In this document: positions 13,763 to 16,194 of the stretch, in pieces | Layout: every line of letters starts with the position of its first letter | Numbering within the stretch: position 1 is the stretch's first letter | Assembly: GCA_012271025.1 (NCBI GenBank) | Contig: JAAXHF010000091.1 | Location: forward strand, 1-16,194 | Reading direction: 5' to 3' | DNA length: 16,194 nucleotides | Source: Deltaproteobacteria bacterium | GTDB taxonomy: Bacteria; Desulfobacterota_B; Binatia; Bin18 | Program-made: the position numbers and the translations under genes | Notes under the pieces: generated by a model | What the model was told of the DNA's origin: nothing | The model's input: only the letters and a program-made list of their open reading frames with translations | Database searches by the model: none

Positions 13763-16030
13763 GTGGAAAAACGCTGGCGGTTTGTTCGCACGCTCCGGCT
13801 GAGCTTGGCCGTCATGGTCGGCCTGTGGGCTGCTGGCCCGCTTCCTGCGGCCTTCGCCCAGCCCGCCGACGAGGCGGCCGTGGAACCCGCCGAATCACCC
13901 GACGGCGACGAGGCGGCCGCAGAACCCGGCCTGCTCACCGTCAATTCTGATGCCGTGCGGCTCAATTTTGAGGGCGCCGACATCCGCGAGGTGATCCACA
14001 CCATTGCCGCGACCCTGAGCATTCACTACATCATCGACCCGCGTGTCCAAGGCCAGGTCACCATTCGGACGGCCAGCGATATTCCGCGCGACGAGCTGTT
14101 GCCCATGTTCCACCAGATTCTGCGCAGCAGCGGGGTGTCGGCCAACCTGGTTGACGGCATCTACCATATTGTCCCGGTCGCCGAGGGCAAAACCAAGGCC
14201 GTCGTGCCCCAGAGCCGAGCCGAATATCAGCAGCTGCGCGCCGAGGACCGCTTTGTCATCGAGGTCGTCAAGGTCAAGCATGTGGCGGCCGAGGAGATGG
14301 CCAAAATCCTCCAGCCATTCATCTCGCCCGGCGGCGACGTGCTGGCCTATCCGCGCGCCAACCTGGTCGTCATTTCCGACCTGGCCCTGAATGTCCGCCG
14401 CCTCAAGCAGATGGTCGGGGTGTTTGACACGGATACGTTTCGTGACCTGCACGCCCGGGTGTACCGGATTGAGCACGCCGACGCAGAGGATCTGGGCGAG
14501 GAGCTGGCCAGCGTGCTCGAACCCTACGGCGTGGTGATGACCGATGTCGCCGCCCGGCACGGGGTGTTCGTCGTGCCACTGGCCCGCCTCAACGCCGTTG
14601 TGGTGATTGCGTTCAATCCCGAGGTGTTCACCCATGTTGAAAAATGGATGCAGGTGCTCGACGTGCCGCCCGAAAAGGGCGGCGGTCGCATCGTGCATGT
14701 GTATGCCGTTGAAAACGCCAAGGCCGACGATCTGGCCGGTCTTTTAGGCAGCCTGTACGGTGGCGGAGGAGGGGACGACGGGGATCGCAGTAGCAGGCGG
14801 CGGCAAGACTCGGACGGCGCTCTGAACACGGATGGCGATGGCGACAGCGACTCGGGCGGCGGCCTGGGTAGCGGCGGCCGGCGCGGCGGCGGCTTGGGTA
14901 GCGGCAGCCGGCGTAGCGGACGCGGCGGTGGCGGCCGGAGCGTCCTGCTGTCTACCGATGAGGACGAAAAGCCGATTTTCAAGGAAGAGGTTCGGGTCGT
15001 GGCAGACGAGATCACCAACTCCCTGATCATTCTGGCCACCCCGCGCGATTACGCCATGATCCGGGATGTCCTGCGCAAGCTTGATGTTGTGCCCCGGCAG
15101 GTGTTGATTGAGGCCATCATCGCCGAAATCAAACTGACCGACAACCTTGTGTTTGGCCTGGAGTACGCGCTGTCGATGGGCGGGCTGGGCGGCCTGCTCG
15201 GCGCGGAGGGGGGAGCCAGCGGCGGGATCGGCGTGGGCGAAACGCCCGGCTCGGCCAGTCTGAGCATCGCCAACAGCTCCCTGCTCGGCACGGCCAATAG
15301 AGCCGTCAACATCGGCTCGCAGGGCATCTTCGGCTTTCTGACCAACCGCGACGAGTTTCTGGTCCTGATGAACGCCCTGGCGACCGATGACAGGGTCAAT
15401 ATCCTCTCCACCCCGCACGTCATTGCTGCGGATAACCGGGAGGCCAACATCCTGATCGGTGAAGAAGTGCCGATTCTGACCTCAACCTCGACCAGTTCCC
15501 TGACCGATACCGCCCGGACGATCAACAGCGTCCAGTACCGCGAGACGGGCAAAATCCTGACGATTCTGCCCCAGGTCAACTCCGCAGGTCTGGTCAACCT
15601 GGAAATCCGCCAGGAGGTCAGCGCGGTCGGCAGCGAGGAGTTTGGGCGCACCAACTCGCCCAGCTTTATCTCACGCGAAGCCGAGACCACGGTCGTCGTC
15701 CAGGACGGAGAATCGGTAGTGCTGGGCGGCATTATTGACGATAAGATAGACCGCAACCGCCGGGGGGTGCCGTATCTGATGGACGTGCCGGTGTTGGGCC
15801 GGCTGTTTCGGGTCGATAGTGAAAAGGTCGAGCGCACCGAGCTGATTATTCTGATTACCCCGCGGGTGATCCGCGACCGTCAGGAGTTGCGCGCGGTGAG
15901 CCAGGAATTTACCGGCCGGATTCAGACCCTCAAGGAGATGATCGACAGCCGCATTCTGCGCGCCCCGTCCGCGTCGTCGCCGGCCACGCCGCCCCCGTCC
16001 TCGCCCGACCCCCCGCCCGCCGTGCCGTAG
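13763..16030 (+). CDS. gspD: Type II secretion outer-membrane secretin GspD
   Basis: Forms the multimeric outer-membrane channel of the T2SS. I choose GTG 13763 (755 residues) because GGGAGG precedes it closely and a clean signal peptide follows, cut near AFA|QP; the in-frame ATG at 13742 (762 residues) lacks a ribosome binding site. Domains in order, numbered from the GTG: N0 (about 57-139, VRLNFEGADIREVIHTIA), N1 (164-223), N2 (227-301), N3 (308-430) carrying a ~64-residue Gly/Asp/Arg/Ser insert at 331-394, then the secretin barrel (443-703). The barrel has LIEAIIAEIKLTDN, the cap-gate region near 485-525, ILSTPHVIAADNREANILIGEEVP and VPVLGRLFR. A Pro/Ser-rich tail (SSPATPPPSSPDPPP) ends the protein. 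The gene follows the gspC-like gene directly. PilQ is the alternative; the N0-N3 order with no AMIN domain supports GspD. Confidence 0.93.
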   Translation: MEKRWRFVRTLRLSLAVMVGLWAAGPLPAAFAQPADEAAVEPAESPDGDEAAAEPGLLTVNSDAVRLNFEGADIREVIHTIAATLSIHYIIDPRVQGQVTIRTASDIPRDELLPMFHQILRSSGVSANLVDGIYHIVPVAEGKTKAVVPQSRAEYQQLRAEDRFVIEVVKVKHVAAEEMAKILQPFISPGGDVLAYPRANLVVISDLALNVRRLKQMVGVFDTDTFRDLHARVYRIEHADAEDLGEELASVLEPYGVVMTDVAARHGVFVVPLARLNAVVVIAFNPEVFTHVEKWMQVLDVPPEKGGGRIVHVYAVENAKADDLAGLLGSLYGGGGGDDGDRSSRRRQDSDGALNTDGDGDSDSGGGLGSGGRRGGGLGSGSRRSGRGGGGRSVLLSTDEDEKPIFKEEVRVVADEITNSLIILATPRDYAMIRDVLRKLDVVPRQVLIEAIIAEIKLTDNLVFGLEYALSMGGLGGLLGAEGGASGGIGVGETPGSASLSIANSSLLGTANRAVNIGSQGIFGFLTNRDEFLVLMNALATDDRVNILSTPHVIAADNREANILIGEEVPILTSTSTSSLTDTARTINSVQYRETGKILTILPQVNSAGLVNLEIRQEVSAVGSEEFGRTNSPSFISREAETTVVVQDGESVVLGGIIDDKIDRNRRGVPYLMDVPVLGRLFRVDSEKVERTELIILITPRVIRDRQELRAVSQEFTGRIQTLKEMIDSRILRAPSASSPATPPPSSPDPPPAVP
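14855..14914 (+). repeat. 30-bp tandem repeat in gspD encoding GGGLGSG[G/S]RR
   Basis: Two adjacent 30-base units (14855-14884 and 14885-14914) differ at three bases and encode GGGLGSGGRR then GGGLGSGSRR. They lie in the flexible insert of the N3 domain, which also holds an Asp/Ser-rich part (DGDGDSDSG). Confidence 0.85.
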
Positions 16031-16194
16031 GGCCAAGTTCGCAGGTCGCGCGCCTTCGTGGCGAAACCCACCCCGCCGCTTCGCGGCACAAAGCGGAAAC
16101 GCGTCAACAGCTGTCTGTTCTGTTAGAGACACGTTTCCTCTTTCCCTCCGAGGAGGGGAATTTAGAGCGGTTTACGTTAGGCTGTAGCCACGCC
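16031..16194. repeat. Intergenic DNA after gspD with palindromic-repeat modules
   Basis: No gene is supported. AACCCACCCCG (16065-16075) runs into a GCCGC-TTC-GCGGC hairpin (16075-16087), and CCCTCCGAGGAGGGGAA lies at 16142-16160. Both modules occur in the same order in the 91-bp element at 7338-7428, but here 56 bases separate them and the right half is absent. No U-tract follows either hairpin, so a terminator is not proven. Confidence 0.55.

Noticed and set aside
14830..14940. CRISPR-like or VNTR array in gspD
   Set aside because: Only two 30-bp units occur, without spacers, and they are in frame in a conserved gene; this is a coding low-complexity repeat.
16031..16064. Possible terminator after gspD (CGCC-TTCGT-GGCG)
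   Set aside because: The stem is only four or five base pairs and no T-run follows.

Overview
The window comes from a GC-rich (roughly 63-65%) Gram-negative bacterium. The Gram-negative call rests on an LpxA-type lipid A acyltransferase and on a secretin with inner-membrane type II secretion (T2SS) parts. The pur genes are of the separate-subunit PurS/PurQ/PurL kind, and PurF is the iron-sulfur type with a propeptide, as in Bacillus and many non-enteric phyla. I cannot name the lineage. A deltaproteobacteria-like or uncultivated environmental phylum would fit, but that is inference.

Layout. (1) 2-1030, plus strand: C-terminal two thirds of nadB (NAD synthesis). (2) 1061-7207, minus strand: a compact purine operon transcribed purB-purS-purQ-purL-purF, with a likely promoter at 7243-7271. 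Its junctions carry repeats: a 48-bp element occurs twice (2511-2558 and 5871-5918) and supplies the last residues of PurB, and a low-complexity repeat sits between purQ and purL. (3) 7208-7572: non-coding, with a strong 91-bp palindromic element and the promoter of the plus-strand tRNA-Cys(GCA) gene. (4) 7648-8917, minus strand: an orphan 5S rRNA gene, tRNA-Gly(CCC), yacG and lpxA in a row, with no 23S gene upstream. (5) 8918-9012: a short divergent promoter region between the 5S gene and gspF. (6) 9013-16030, plus strand: gspF, gspG, a 33-codon orphan ORF, gspL, gspM, a gspC-like gene and gspD. (7) 16031-16194: intergenic DNA with modules of the same palindromic repeat family.

How the genes work together. 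PurF makes phosphoribosylamine, the committed purine step. PurQ, PurS and PurL form the FGAM synthase complex, and PurB catalyses two later lyase steps. The gsp genes encode the inner-membrane platform (F, L, M, C-like), the major pseudopilin (G) and the outer-membrane channel (D) of a T2SS. The order L-M-C-D is colinear with pilM/N-pilO-pilP-pilQ of type IV pili. The minor pseudopilins H-K, the ATPase E and the prepilin peptidase O are not in the window.

Most notable: missing minor pseudopilin genes at the G-L junction, a duplicated processing site in the GspG leader, Arg-rich low-complexity segments in three consecutive secretion genes, an orphan 5S gene divergent from a nearly leaderless gspF, and repeats built into the purine operon. 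I found no CRISPR array, transposase, phage gene or clearly new defence system.
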